64,000 nucleotides of DNA from Epilithonimonas caeni DSM 17710 (GTDB taxonomy: Bacteria; Bacteroidota; Bacteroidia; Flavobacteriales; Weeksellaceae): NCBI RefSeq assembly GCF_000426465.1, contig NZ_KE384527.1, forward strand, positions 272,543 through 336,542, read 5' to 3'. How positions within the stretch are numbered: position 1 is the first letter of the stretch; each line of letters starts with the position of its first letter. A program made the position numbers and the translations under genes. The notes beneath the pieces were generated by a model, which saw nothing but the letters and a program-made list of their open reading frames with translations, did no database searches and was not told where the DNA came from. Shown one piece after another: positions 45,543 to 53,926 of this stretch.

Positions 45543-46607
45543 CTAGCTTCTCGGTTTTTTACTTTGCAGATAAATCGTTTGTCCGGCTCTTGGCTGTTCT
45601 CCGGATTCCATCCGGTTTTTGGCGTAAAGTTTTTTCTCCTTTATCCCAAATTTTTGCGCTATGTCGTGCATGGTCTCACCAATTCCCGCTTTGTAAGTCT
45701 GCTTGTTTCCTGATGAATTTTTGCCCTCCAAGAAAACAATGTCGTTTTTCATCAGCTTACCAGTTTCCAGCTCGTTGTATTTCATCAGACGCTTTTCGCT
45801 GATTCCGAATTTTTTGGCAATATCGGAGACATCCGCATCCACAGGCATCACAAAGAATTTCAGGTCGCCATTCGGATGATTTTTAACAAGGATATTTTTC
45901 AGAAGTTCAGCCTTGCTTTTTGCATCGACCAATTCGGAAACCTTACTTTGCTGCCTGGCATAAGAGCCTTGGGTGTAATTCACATTGATGGTTGGTGGTG
46001 CTACTTTTTCATTTTGTTTTTCCTGGTTCAGTTGCGCCATAAAAACCGCATCGTTGTTCAGATTCGGGTACAATTTCAAAATCGCATAATAAACCTCATC
46101 CTTGGTTGTATTATCAAATTCATACAATTTATACCGCTCTATTTTATCAATCAGGATGTATGCATATCTTGGATTGGTGGCATATCCGGCTTTTTTCAGA
46201 CCGTGTGCCCAAGCTTTGTAATCTTTTGGGTCCAGGTCAAAAAGTTTTGTGTAATATTTTCTCGTCGCCAAAAAAATCGAATGGTCTTCATAAGACTGCT
46301 TCGGGTCTTCATAGACGCGGAAACACTCGTTGGGCGCATCATCTGTATGGCTCATTGTTTTTCCCGTCCAGTCTTCCTTACACTTGATTCCGAAATGGTT
46401 TTTTCCCAATTGCGCCAATCGGCTTTGCCCGCCTCCGGTTTCCAATAGTCCTTGAGCCAAAGTGATACTCGCAGGAATTTTATATTTCTCCATTTCTTCC
46501 ACCGCATAAGGCGCAAATTTCTGGATATATTGGTCTTCCGTTTTCCAGGTCTGTGCTTTCACGAATCCCAAAACACAAACAAAACCAATCGCCAATAACT
46601 TTTTCAT
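45543..46607 (-). CDS. Glucosaminidase (GH73-like) with LysM domains
   Basis: 354 residues from ATG 46607. Signal peptide (1-18), then a GH73/FlgJ-type muramidase-glucosaminidase domain (about 20-165) with the catalytic region ITLAQGLLETGGGQSRLAQ and NHFGIKC, and two LysM modules near 235-285 and 303-350. Cell-wall hydrolase, probably outer-envelope or periplasmic. The repeat-bearing stretch 46608-46741 precedes it. Confidence 0.9.
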   Translation of the reverse strand: MKKLLAIGFVCVLGFVKAQTWKTEDQYIQKFAPYAVEEMEKYKIPASITLAQGLLETGGGQSRLAQLGKNHFGIKCKEDWTGKTMSHTDDAPNECFRVYEDPKQSYEDHSIFLATRKYYTKLFDLDPKDYKAWAHGLKKAGYATNPRYAYILIDKIERYKLYEFDNTTKDEVYYAILKLYPNLNNDAVFMAQLNQEKQNEKVAPPTINVNYTQGSYARQQSKVSELVDAKSKAELLKNILVKNHPNGDLKFFVMPVDADVSDIAKKFGISEKRLMKYNELETGKLMKNDIVFLEGKNSSGNKQTYKAGIGETMHDIAQKFGIKEKKLYAKNRMESGEQPRAGQTIYLQSKKPRS

Positions 46608-46647
46608 TTTCAATATTTTAAAATATTTATTTTCTAATTTTCAGGAG

Positions 46648-46730
46648 CAATTCCCGCTATCCGCTATATCTTTTTCTTTTAGCAAAAAAGAAAAAGGATG
46701 TCGCTACTATCGGGGCTATGGGTCTCAACA
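46648..46730. repeat. A/T hairpin repeat
   Basis: Centre TCTTTTTCTTTT / AAAAAGAAAAAGGA hairpin with GC-rich ends (TTCCCGCTATCCGCTATA, GCTACTATCGGGGC). Similar in plan to 22748-22828 but with different ends. Confidence 0.5.
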
Positions 46731-46741
46731 TCAATCCAATT

Positions 46742-47668
46742 TTAGTCAAAAATCGAATTTTCAAAATCAATCAATGCCCTGTTTTTATTTTTCAAAAACA
46801 GATTCGCTCCTTTGATCCCCTGTAATCCTCCGGTATGAAATGTCAGAATCTTGGAACCTTTCGGAAAGAAACCTTTCCCAGCCAGATCAAAAATCTTCTG
46901 CAACATCTTTCCGGTATAAATCGGGTCCAGCGGAATATCGTATTCATTATAAAACCAATTTATAAAACGGATATTCTCATCCGATATTTTCCCGTATCGA
47001 TATTCATCTGCGTCGATCAATTCAAAATTGTTTCTCCCACTCCATTCCGAAATTGTTTTTTGCAAAGAATCATCCTTGACAACTTTGACTCCGAAAACTT
47101 TCTGATGTTTCTCTGCAAACTTCGAGATTCCGGCAATTGTTCCGCCAGTTCCAACCGCGGTGCAAAGATAGTCAAAATCTTTGGTGTCATTTCCTGTCAT
47201 ATATTGGACACCTTCAACCGCCATTTCATTACTTCCGCCTTCCGGGATAATGAGCGCATTCGGATATTTTCCGGAAAATTCTTGTGTTAATTTTTCTTTG
47301 TTATGATAATCTTCTCTCGAAACAAAAAAGAATTGCATTCCGTTTCTGGAAGCTTCAAATAATGTCGGATTATTTTGCCAATGATTTTCTAATTCATCTC
47401 CTCTTATAATCCCTTTTGTAGGAATATCAAACTGTTTTCCAAAGGCAGAAACTGAAGCGATATGATTAGAAAAAGCGCCACCGAAAGTGATCAACAAAGG
47501 ATTTTCAGGTTTCGATTCCAAATATTGATTGACATTGAAAAAGAGTTTCCAGAATTTGTTCCCAGAAATTTCCGGATGGATCAAGTCTTCTCTTTTAATA
47601 AAAATCTGAACATCAAAATCAGTTTTGATCTCGACAATTGGGATTTTATATTCCGTAATCTGAAGCAT
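46742..47668 (-). CDS. 1-aminocyclopropane-1-carboxylate deaminase / D-cysteine desulfhydrase family protein
   Basis: 308 residues from ATG 47668. PLP fold type II: lysine K38 in EISGNKFWKL, the AVGTGGTIAG glycine loop, and FHTGGLQGIKG near the C terminus. Either ACC deaminase or D-cysteine desulfhydrase; the residues that separate them were not judged. A TATTTTTG box ends 3 bp before the ATG, so the message is predicted leaderless. Confidence 0.88.
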   Translation of the reverse strand: MLQITEYKIPIVEIKTDFDVQIFIKREDLIHPEISGNKFWKLFFNVNQYLESKPENPLLITFGGAFSNHIASVSAFGKQFDIPTKGIIRGDELENHWQNNPTLFEASRNGMQFFFVSREDYHNKEKLTQEFSGKYPNALIIPEGGSNEMAVEGVQYMTGNDTKDFDYLCTAVGTGGTIAGISKFAEKHQKVFGVKVVKDDSLQKTISEWSGRNNFELIDADEYRYGKISDENIRFINWFYNEYDIPLDPIYTGKMLQKIFDLAGKGFFPKGSKILTFHTGGLQGIKGANLFLKNKNRALIDFENSIFD

Positions 47669-47671
47669 TAT

Positions 47672-47679
47672 CAAAAATA
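47672..47679 (-). promoter_or_regulatory. Promoter -7 box of the ACC-deaminase-like gene, leaderless
   Basis: TATTTTTG on the minus strand, 3 bp before the start codon at 47668. Confidence 0.5.
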
Positions 47680-48016
47680 AAGAAATTCATTGGATCTGTA
47701 AATATTAATCAAATCTCTATTTTTGAAAACCTCTTTGATCATTCCTCAACAATATGAAAATCAATCAACAGAATTGAAATATCAGGACATGGATCTATTT
47801 CATTAGTTTACCTTATTTCCCTATTTAACAATCGATTCTAATTAGACCAAAACATAAAGTGAATTATTTAACAATAATTAATTATAAATATCAAAAACAT
47901 AAATAAAAACACAAACAACTGAAAATCAAACATATTTATTTGTAAAATACTTTCCATAATAGAATAATTTCGGAATTCATTAAATACTTTAGTTTTTTAA
48001 TCAAAATCTTCCTTGT

Positions 48017-48053
48017 AATATTGTTAAAGATTTAAGGAACAATATTCTTTTTT
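48017..48053 (+). terminator. Terminator-like stem in a gene-free region
   Basis: Stem AATATTGTT / AACAATATT (48017-48025 with 48038-48046), then CTTTTTT. No gene ends here on the plus strand; the box at 47718-47725 is a possible source of a transcript. Confidence 0.4.
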
Positions 48054-48099
48054 AATCTCAAAAAATAAAAAAAACAAATGATGGAGAAAATCATCATTC

Positions 48100-48140
48100 G
48101 CCCTGCTTCTGAATAAAATTTTAGCATTCGGTAGTAGGGC
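48100..48140. ncRNA. Candidate structured RNA element
   Basis: A 15-bp stem with a single mismatch (48100-48114 with 48126-48140) and an 11-nt loop. Both arms contain G-U pairs, as in RNA rather than DNA palindromes. No T-run follows on either strand. Confidence 0.35.
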
Positions 48141-48183
48141 AATTTTCATTCATCCCCAGAAGATTAGAGATACAGAAAATCAA

Positions 48184-48211
48184 ATAAAAAAGTCCACCAA
48201 TGGCGGACTTT
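48184..48211 (-). terminator. Intrinsic terminator after the transketolase C-terminal gene
   Basis: Minus-strand stem AAAGTCC-GCC / GG-T-GGACTTT followed by T, 20 bp past the stop. Confidence 0.7.
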
Positions 48212-48232
48212 AAAGCAATATAAATTCGAAAT

Positions 48233-49186
48233 TTATTTTGTTCTTTCAATGATCTTTTTCACGGCTTTTACGACAGCGTCTGCGTCGATCTGATATTTCT
48301 TCATCAGCTCAGCCGGCGTTCCGGACTCTCCGAAAGTATCATGTACAGCAACAAATTCCTGAGGCGTTGGTCTTCTTCTGGACAAAACTCCGGCAACAGA
48401 TTCTCCTAATCCCCCAAGATAGTTATGTTCTTCTGCAGTAACAATTTTCCCTGTTTTTTCTACAGATGTAAGAATAATTTCTTCGTCTAAAGGTTTGATC
48501 GTATGAATATTGATGATCTCACAAGAGATGCCTTCTTTTTCCAACTCATCAGCCGCTAACAAAGATTCCCAAACCAGATGCCCGGTCGCAACAATCGTCA
48601 CATCAGTTCCTTCCTGCAAAAGGATTCCTTTCCCAATTTCGAAAGGCATATCTTCCGGGATGAACACAGGAACCACAGGACGACCAAATCTAAGGTAAAC
48701 AGGACCTTCATGTGCCGCTGCAGCCAAAGTCGCCGCTTTGGTCTGATTGTAATCACAAGGATTGATCACCGTCATCCCCGGCAACATCTTCATCATCCCG
48801 ATATCTTCTAAAACCTGATGTGTAGCACCATCTTCGCCCAATGTTACTCCGGCATGAGAAGCGGCGATTTTTACATTTTTATTGGAATAAGCGATCGACT
48901 GACGGATCTGGTCATACACCCTGGATGTAGCAAAGTTGGCGAAAGTTCCCGCAAAAGGAATCTTGCCGTTGATTGTAAGCCCTGCCGCCAGGCCCATCAT
49001 ATTAGCTTCCGCAATACCTGTCTGGAAAAACCTTTGCGGTGCTTTCTCTATGAATTTTTCCATTTTTAGAGAACCAATAAGGTCGGCGCAAAGTGCCACT
49101 ACATTAGGGTTTGTATCAGCTAATTCCGCCAATCCGGCCCCGAAGCCTGAACGTGTATCTTTTTTTTCTGTGTATGTATATTTCAT
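48233..49186 (-). CDS. Transketolase, C-terminal subunit
   Basis: 317 residues: the pyrimidine-binding and C-terminal domains of transketolase, with GEDGATHQVLEDIGMMK and FATSRVYDQIRQSIAYS. The N-terminal half is a separate gene (50386-51237). Together they make a two-subunit transketolase of the pentose phosphate pathway, as known in several bacteria and archaea. The gene between them is unrelated. Full length for this subunit. Confidence 0.94.
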   Translation of the reverse strand: MKYTYTEKKDTRSGFGAGLAELADTNPNVVALCADLIGSLKMEKFIEKAPQRFFQTGIAEANMMGLAAGLTINGKIPFAGTFANFATSRVYDQIRQSIAYSNKNVKIAASHAGVTLGEDGATHQVLEDIGMMKMLPGMTVINPCDYNQTKAATLAAAAHEGPVYLRFGRPVVPVFIPEDMPFEIGKGILLQEGTDVTIVATGHLVWESLLAADELEKEGISCEIINIHTIKPLDEEIILTSVEKTGKIVTAEEHNYLGGLGESVAGVLSRRRPTPQEFVAVHDTFGESGTPAELMKKYQIDADAVVKAVKKIIERTK

Positions 49187-49273
49187 TTTATAGAGTGATT
49201 TTTGATTTTAGATATAGATTGAACTAAGAATCTAAAATGTAATTTTAATTTTTTTAAGTACTTGTTTTTAGAT

Positions 49274-50374
49274 CTAATCCAATTGATCCAGATATTTGTC
49301 TAGCTTTTTCCTGTCGGATTTGGAAAGCTCATCACGGATATTGAGAAGATACAGAACCTCTCTTCTAATCTCATCCATAGTGCCTTTTTCATCCACTGTT
49401 TCCGAGTATGACTGCGTAAGATACATATCGCAAACTTGTCCTACATAATTGTATAGATGTTTTGATAAGTTCTTATTTTCAAAGGTCGGTAATCCATTTT
49501 GGATATTGGTACAGTATTTCGGAGCCCCTTTCAATAAATCCTTTGAGTCCGGGTTATCTATTGACAGCGTCGCCATTTCCTCATTCTCTTGCTTGTAAGT
49601 AGAGACATATTCCGGAATATACTTGTCATAACTGTAAGCACTATCAGAATATACGGCAGCAGAATCTGCATTGTCTTCTTCCCATCTTTTCTGTTCCAAC
49701 ATCAGGGAGTCCATTCTTCTCTGATGCTTCATCATACTTTGTTTATGATCAAAATAAACATAGGCCTCAGAATCTTTGATACTTTTCAGAACAAAGTGTT
49801 CCGTATCGAATTTATCATCATTAATTCCAGCTTTCAGAACAAGACCTTTCAACCCATTGGAATAATTGCTTCTTGTAAAAACCTTGATTATACCATTAAG
49901 CGCACTGAAAGTATTAATGGGATAATTCTCATTGACGCAGACCTTCAAGGATTCATCTTTATTGGCTTCCTTGAAATTCATCAAATAATATTGACAAGGT
50001 AATCCTAAGATAGTCTCTGTCCCTTCAATTTTTTTGACCTCGATATCTTTGCCTTTTCCATCCGGAGAAGCCTCGTAAGCTATCTGAGAAAAAAAAGGTG
50101 AATAAAAACTATTTTCCAACTGACTATTCATGCCAAAACTTACCGGACTTACTCCTAAATTATCAACAAAGATATTCAGTGGAAACTGGTCGACCTTTGC
50201 ATTTACCAATAATTCATTGGATGTATTCCCGAAAACATCTATATCGATGGTTCTATTCTTATTTTTAGAATCAACAACACCGTATTTCAGTTCCTTTGTG
50301 AACAAAATCTTTTTGTTCTGAGCAAAAGTCAAAATACAACTAAAGACAAGAAAAAATACTGTGATCTTTTTCAA
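49274..50374 (-). CDS. Exported protein between the transketolase genes
   Basis: 366 residues from a TTG start at 50374 (signal peptide MKKITVFFLVFSCILTFAQ), 11 bp after the stop of the upstream transketolase gene; no ATG gives a full signal peptide. A GLPCQYYLM block (near residues 124-132) suggests a DUF4412/GLPGLI-type exported fold. The C-terminal half contains an acidic linker and a helical end. Function unknown. Its presence in the transketolase operon is unexplained. Confidence 0.75.
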   Translation of the reverse strand: MKKITVFFLVFSCILTFAQNKKILFTKELKYGVVDSKNKNRTIDIDVFGNTSNELLVNAKVDQFPLNIFVDNLGVSPVSFGMNSQLENSFYSPFFSQIAYEASPDGKGKDIEVKKIEGTETILGLPCQYYLMNFKEANKDESLKVCVNENYPINTFSALNGIIKVFTRSNYSNGLKGLVLKAGINDDKFDTEHFVLKSIKDSEAYVYFDHKQSMMKHQRRMDSLMLEQKRWEEDNADSAAVYSDSAYSYDKYIPEYVSTYKQENEEMATLSIDNPDSKDLLKGAPKYCTNIQNGLPTFENKNLSKHLYNYVGQVCDMYLTQSYSETVDEKGTMDEIRREVLYLLNIRDELSKSDRKKLDKYLDQLD

Positions 50375-50385
50375 AACAATGATGA

Positions 50386-51237
50386 TTAATAATCAGCGGG
50401 TGCTTCTAAATACAGTTGTTTGAAAGCCGTTTCCAACTGCTCATCATTTGGTGCCTTGCCATGCCAAGCATGACTTCCTACCATGAAATCCACTCCGCTT
50501 CCCATCTCCGTATGAAGAAGAATCGCTACAGGTTTCCCTTTTCCTGTCTCAGATTTTGCCTTGTTAAGAATCGCGATAACAGCCTCCAGGTCGTTACCAT
50601 TTTTCTCTTCCAGCACCAACCATCCAAAGGCTTCTAGTTTTGCATGAAGATCACCCAGTGACAGCACATCATCTGTATCTCCATCAATCTGTCTCCCATT
50701 ATAATCTATTGTTGAAATGATATTGTCTACTTTTTTAGCAGCGGCATACATAAAAGCTTCCCAGACCTGACCTTCCTGCAACTCACCATCTCCGTGAAGT
50801 GTGTAGACCAATGCATCGTCTTTATCCAATTTTTTACCCTGTGCAGCGCCCAAACCTACAGACAGACCTTGCCCCAAAGACCCTGACGCGACCCTGATCC
50901 CCGGTAAACCCTCGTGAGTCGTTGGGTGACCTTGTAATCTGGAATTCAGTTTTCTAAAAGTTGCCAATTCTGAAACCGGGAAAAACCCGAATCTCGCCAA
51001 AGTGCTATAAAATACGGGAGAAATGTGCCCGTTGGAAAGGAAAAAGAGATCTTCATTCTTACCTTCCATCGTGAATGGTAATTTGTAATTCAAGATTTCT
51101 CCGTAAAGTGCCACGAAATATTCTGTACAGCCAAGAGACCCTCCCGGGTGACCACTATTTACAGCGTGAACCATTCTCAGAATATCTCTTCTGATCTGCG
51201 TTGAAAGGCTTTTAAGCTCTTCGATTGATTTGCTCAT
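50386..51237 (-). CDS. Transketolase, N-terminal subunit
   Basis: 283 residues: thiamine diphosphate domain with GHPGGSLG, HGDGELQEGQVWEA and NGRQIDG. The pyrimidine domain is encoded at 48233-49186. First gene of a three-gene set with 11-bp and 87-bp gaps. Confidence 0.95.
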   Translation of the reverse strand: MSKSIEELKSLSTQIRRDILRMVHAVNSGHPGGSLGCTEYFVALYGEILNYKLPFTMEGKNEDLFFLSNGHISPVFYSTLARFGFFPVSELATFRKLNSRLQGHPTTHEGLPGIRVASGSLGQGLSVGLGAAQGKKLDKDDALVYTLHGDGELQEGQVWEAFMYAAAKKVDNIISTIDYNGRQIDGDTDDVLSLGDLHAKLEAFGWLVLEEKNGNDLEAVIAILNKAKSETGKGKPVAILLHTEMGSGVDFMVGSHAWHGKAPNDEQLETAFKQLYLEAPADY

Positions 51238-51357
51238 TTTGTTAGATTTGCTTTCTTGCGAAAATACGATTTTTAAATGACCTCTAAAAATCTATACATA
51301 TGAAATTTGCACAAAAAGAGAAACAAACCAACTTCCCAAACAAACAGTTTGGACATC

Positions 51358-51387
51358 AAAAAACTCCAGTATTAACTGGAGTTTTTT
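51358..51387. terminator. Bidirectional intrinsic terminator
   Basis: 13-bp perfect stem (51358-51370 with 51375-51387), loop ATTA, A-run before and T-run after. It ends the OMP gene on the minus strand. Confidence 0.85.
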
Positions 51388-51410
51388 AAACTATTGTGAT
51401 TATAAATATA

Positions 51411-51938
51411 CTACTTCAAATTAAAGTTGAACCCTACAATGACCGCACCTACGGTTTCTTTCCCTATTCCTGGATGATCATCATAATACCCTCTATCATA
51501 CTTTCCTGAAATACTTTGGTAACCTACATATAATTCTCCAACAGGCATATTATACATAAATTTTGGCAACGCATATAATCCTCCGTTTACATTATCATTT
51601 GTTGATATTCCGTAACCTAAATCTAAACCAACAGCAATAGGAGCACCACTAAATGAATATTTACCGGACACTGCTACCGGAATAAATCCGAAATCTTCAC
51701 CTTTAAAAGATCCATATCCAGGAGAATCATAACTTTTTGCAATGTAATGTGAATATCCAGTTGCAACACCTAAATCAAAACCTTTTGCAAGATTCCATCT
51801 GTAAGCTGCATCTAATCCTAATGTGAAATCAGAATTCCCTGTTGTAGGAACACCAATATGAGCACCCAATTTGAAACCTTCTTGCGCACTGGCAAGTCCG
51901 AAAACCGCAAAAGCAGTCAGTAAAAAAAACTTTTTCAT
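51411..51938 (-). CDS. Outer-membrane beta-barrel protein (small)
   Basis: 175 residues. Signal peptide (1-18), then alternating beta strands with glycine turns and a final strand VGAVIVGFNFNLK that ends in a charged aromatic pattern as in OmpA/OmpW-type barrels. Likely eight strands. Function unknown. Stands alone with its own terminator. Confidence 0.8.
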   Translation of the reverse strand: MKKFFLLTAFAVFGLASAQEGFKLGAHIGVPTTGNSDFTLGLDAAYRWNLAKGFDLGVATGYSHYIAKSYDSPGYGSFKGEDFGFIPVAVSGKYSFSGAPIAVGLDLGYGISTNDNVNGGLYALPKFMYNMPVGELYVGYQSISGKYDRGYYDDHPGIGKETVGAVIVGFNFNLK

Positions 51939-51992
51939 AGTTGTAAAAATTTAAATTTTTCAAATAACTATTACCAAGTTTTATACCAAATG

Positions 51993-52946
51993 TCAAGACC
52001 TATTTTTCTCGCTATTATTATAAGCAACAATAATCTTCTTGACCACGGGATGCCTAACGACATCTTCCTCCGTAAGATGCACAAATCCAATCTCTTCCAC
52101 ATCTTTCAAAATCGTCATAGATTCTTTAAGTCCAGACTGTTGTTTCGGGGGCAGATCGACCTGACTCGGATCACCTGTAATGATGAACTTGGCATTCATT
52201 CCCATTCTCGTCAAAAACATTTTCATCTGAGAATGTGTAGTATTCTGAGCTTCATCCAGAATTACAAAGGCTTCATCCAAAGTTCGCCCTCTCATAAAGG
52301 CCAATGGTGCAACCTCTATAACTTTCTTCTCCATATAACCTTCGAGTTTCTCGTGTGGGATCATGTCTCTCAGCGCATCATAAAGAGGCTGTAAATACGG
52401 GTCAAGCTTCTCCTTGAGATCCCCCGGAAGAAAACCTAAACTTTCCCCGGCTTCTACAGCAGGTCTTGTCAAAATAATTCTTTTGACCTCTTTGTCACGG
52501 AGCGCCCTAACTGCAAGGGCCACGCTTGTATAAGTTTTACCTGTTCCCGCCGGTCCTATCGCAAAGACCATATCTTTTTTCTCCGAAACTTTCACCAGCT
52601 TCTTCAGGTTTGTCGTTTTGGCCTTGATAACTTTTCCATTAACACCTTTTACAATGATGTCCTGGTCAAAGACCAAGTGTTTCTCAGAATCGTCTTTGAG
52701 TTTCAGAAGAGACTCCAGTTGTTTGATTTCCAGAGAATTGTGTTTAGATATATAATCCGAAACATCATCAAGTTTCTTCTTCAGCAGGTCCAAGGTCTCC
52801 CGATTTCCCATCGCAAATACAAAATTGTCCCTGCCCGTGATCTTAAGTGTAGGAAAACTGGATTTTATTAGATTGAAATTTTGATTCTGAACACCATAAA
52901 ATGTTTTGGTGTTTATCCCTTCAAGTTCATAATTTATTTCGAACAT
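51993..52946 (-). CDS. phoH: PhoH family ATPase
   Basis: 317 residues. N-terminal KH-like part, then the P-loop GPAGTGKTYTSVALA (about 136-150) and the DEAQN Walker B motif (in VILDEAQNTTHSQ). PhoH proteins are RNA-linked ATPases induced in phosphate stress; exact role debated. A TATATTTG promoter box lies 25 bp upstream. Confidence 0.93.
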   Translation of the reverse strand: MFEINYELEGINTKTFYGVQNQNFNLIKSSFPTLKITGRDNFVFAMGNRETLDLLKKKLDDVSDYISKHNSLEIKQLESLLKLKDDSEKHLVFDQDIIVKGVNGKVIKAKTTNLKKLVKVSEKKDMVFAIGPAGTGKTYTSVALAVRALRDKEVKRIILTRPAVEAGESLGFLPGDLKEKLDPYLQPLYDALRDMIPHEKLEGYMEKKVIEVAPLAFMRGRTLDEAFVILDEAQNTTHSQMKMFLTRMGMNAKFIITGDPSQVDLPPKQQSGLKESMTILKDVEEIGFVHLTEEDVVRHPVVKKIIVAYNNSEKNRS

Positions 52947-52970
52947 ATATAATATTAGTGGTTAGTGTAA

Positions 52971-52978
52971 CAAATATA
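52971..52978 (-). promoter_or_regulatory. Promoter -7 box of phoH
   Basis: TATATTTG on the minus strand; leader of about 20 nt. Confidence 0.5.
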
Positions 52979-53022
52979 TGAATAGTTTGATAAGTTATGG
53001 CGGTTAAAAAATTGAATTATAT

Positions 53023-53030
53023 TAAATTTG
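53023..53030 (+). promoter_or_regulatory. Promoter -7 box of the SAM hydrolase gene
   Basis: TAAATTTG, ending 18 bp before the ATG at 53049; leader about 14 nt. Confidence 0.5.
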
Positions 53031-53048
53031 CAACAAATCCGAAAAACA

Positions 53049-53876
53049 ATGTCAGTTATAACCCTTACTTCAGATTACGGGCTTGTAGACCACCGAGTTG
53101 CAAGTATGAAAGGTAAAATCCTCAGCTGGAGCGAGGAAGTGAAAGCGGTAGATATAACACATGACATTACACCTTATAATCTTTTACAAACAGCCTACAT
53201 CGTTCGAAATGCTTACAAATTCTTCTCGGAAGGAAGCATCCACATAATCTGTGTGGACAGCTTTTATAGCAAGGCCAGAAAAAATATCATTACAAAAATA
53301 GACGGACATTATTTCATCTCCGCAGACAATGGTATAATAAATTTAATGTTTTTCGATATAAAACCGGAAGCTGTCTATGAGATCACACTTAACAATCGTT
53401 TCGATGATAAAGTAGTTTTTCCTGCCACAGAAATCTTTGTACCATCAGCAATGCATCTCTACAAGGGCGGACTACCAGAAGTGATCGGAAGAAAGATCAA
53501 AACCATAAAAGAAGTTTCCTTCCCACGAGCAATCTATAATGAGGCTGAAAAAATGATCATTGGGGAAGTCATGTATATTGATAATTTTGGGAATGTGGTC
53601 TCCAATATCGGACGAAAGTTCTTTGAAAAGCATGCTTCGATATCAAAAAATTTCACAGTGAAATTCAGAAATATAGTCCTGTCAAAAATATCAGACCAAT
53701 ATACAGACGTTGTTACGGATTGGAGCCGAGAGCAGGAATTCCATGGGAAATCATCCGTCATCTTCAATGATGTGGACCTTCTGGAGATCACCATTTACAA
53801 AGGGAATTTAACAAATGGCGCCTCTTCTCTTTTCGGACTAAGTACGGGCGAAAAGATCTTTATAGAATTCGAATAA
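53049..53876 (+). CDS. SAM hydrolase / adenosyl-chloride-like protein (DUF62)
   Basis: 275 residues from ATG 53049 (MSVITLTSDYGLVDHRVASM). The N-terminal LTSDYGL-D pattern and the FISADNGIINLMF block are those of the S-adenosyl-L-methionine hydrolase (adenosine-forming) family, related to fluorinase. It breaks SAM to adenosine and methionine using water. Not a halogenase unless key residues differ, which was not tested. Divergent from phoH with a 102-bp gap. Confidence 0.9.
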   Translation: MSVITLTSDYGLVDHRVASMKGKILSWSEEVKAVDITHDITPYNLLQTAYIVRNAYKFFSEGSIHIICVDSFYSKARKNIITKIDGHYFISADNGIINLMFFDIKPEAVYEITLNNRFDDKVVFPATEIFVPSAMHLYKGGLPEVIGRKIKTIKEVSFPRAIYNEAEKMIIGEVMYIDNFGNVVSNIGRKFFEKHASISKNFTVKFRNIVLSKISDQYTDVVTDWSREQEFHGKSSVIFNDVDLLEITIYKGNLTNGASSLFGLSTGEKIFIEFE

Positions 53877-53906
53877 AAAAAACCGACATTACTGTCGGTC
53901 TTTTTT
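53876..53906. terminator. Bidirectional intrinsic terminator
   Basis: Stem ACCGACA / TGTCGGT (53882-53888 with 53893-53899), A-run before and T-run after; serves the SAM hydrolase and the convergent metalloprotease gene. Confidence 0.8.
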
Positions 53907-53926
53907 TATTATTGGTGTAAATGACA

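Larger units (their letters stand above)
47669..48232. other. Long gene-free stretch with structured elements
   Basis: Very A/T-rich. It contains the ACC-deaminase promoter box (47672-47679), a plus-strand TATTTTTG box (47718-47725), a terminator-like stem (48017-48046) followed by T, a long imperfect hairpin (48100-48140), and the tktC terminator (48184-48211). No credible protein gene. Confidence 0.6.

Noticed and set aside
48233-51237. Transketolase as one gene broken by a frameshift
   Set aside because: The halves are separated by a whole 366-codon gene and each has its own start and stop, so it is a split pair and not a sequencing or frameshift error.
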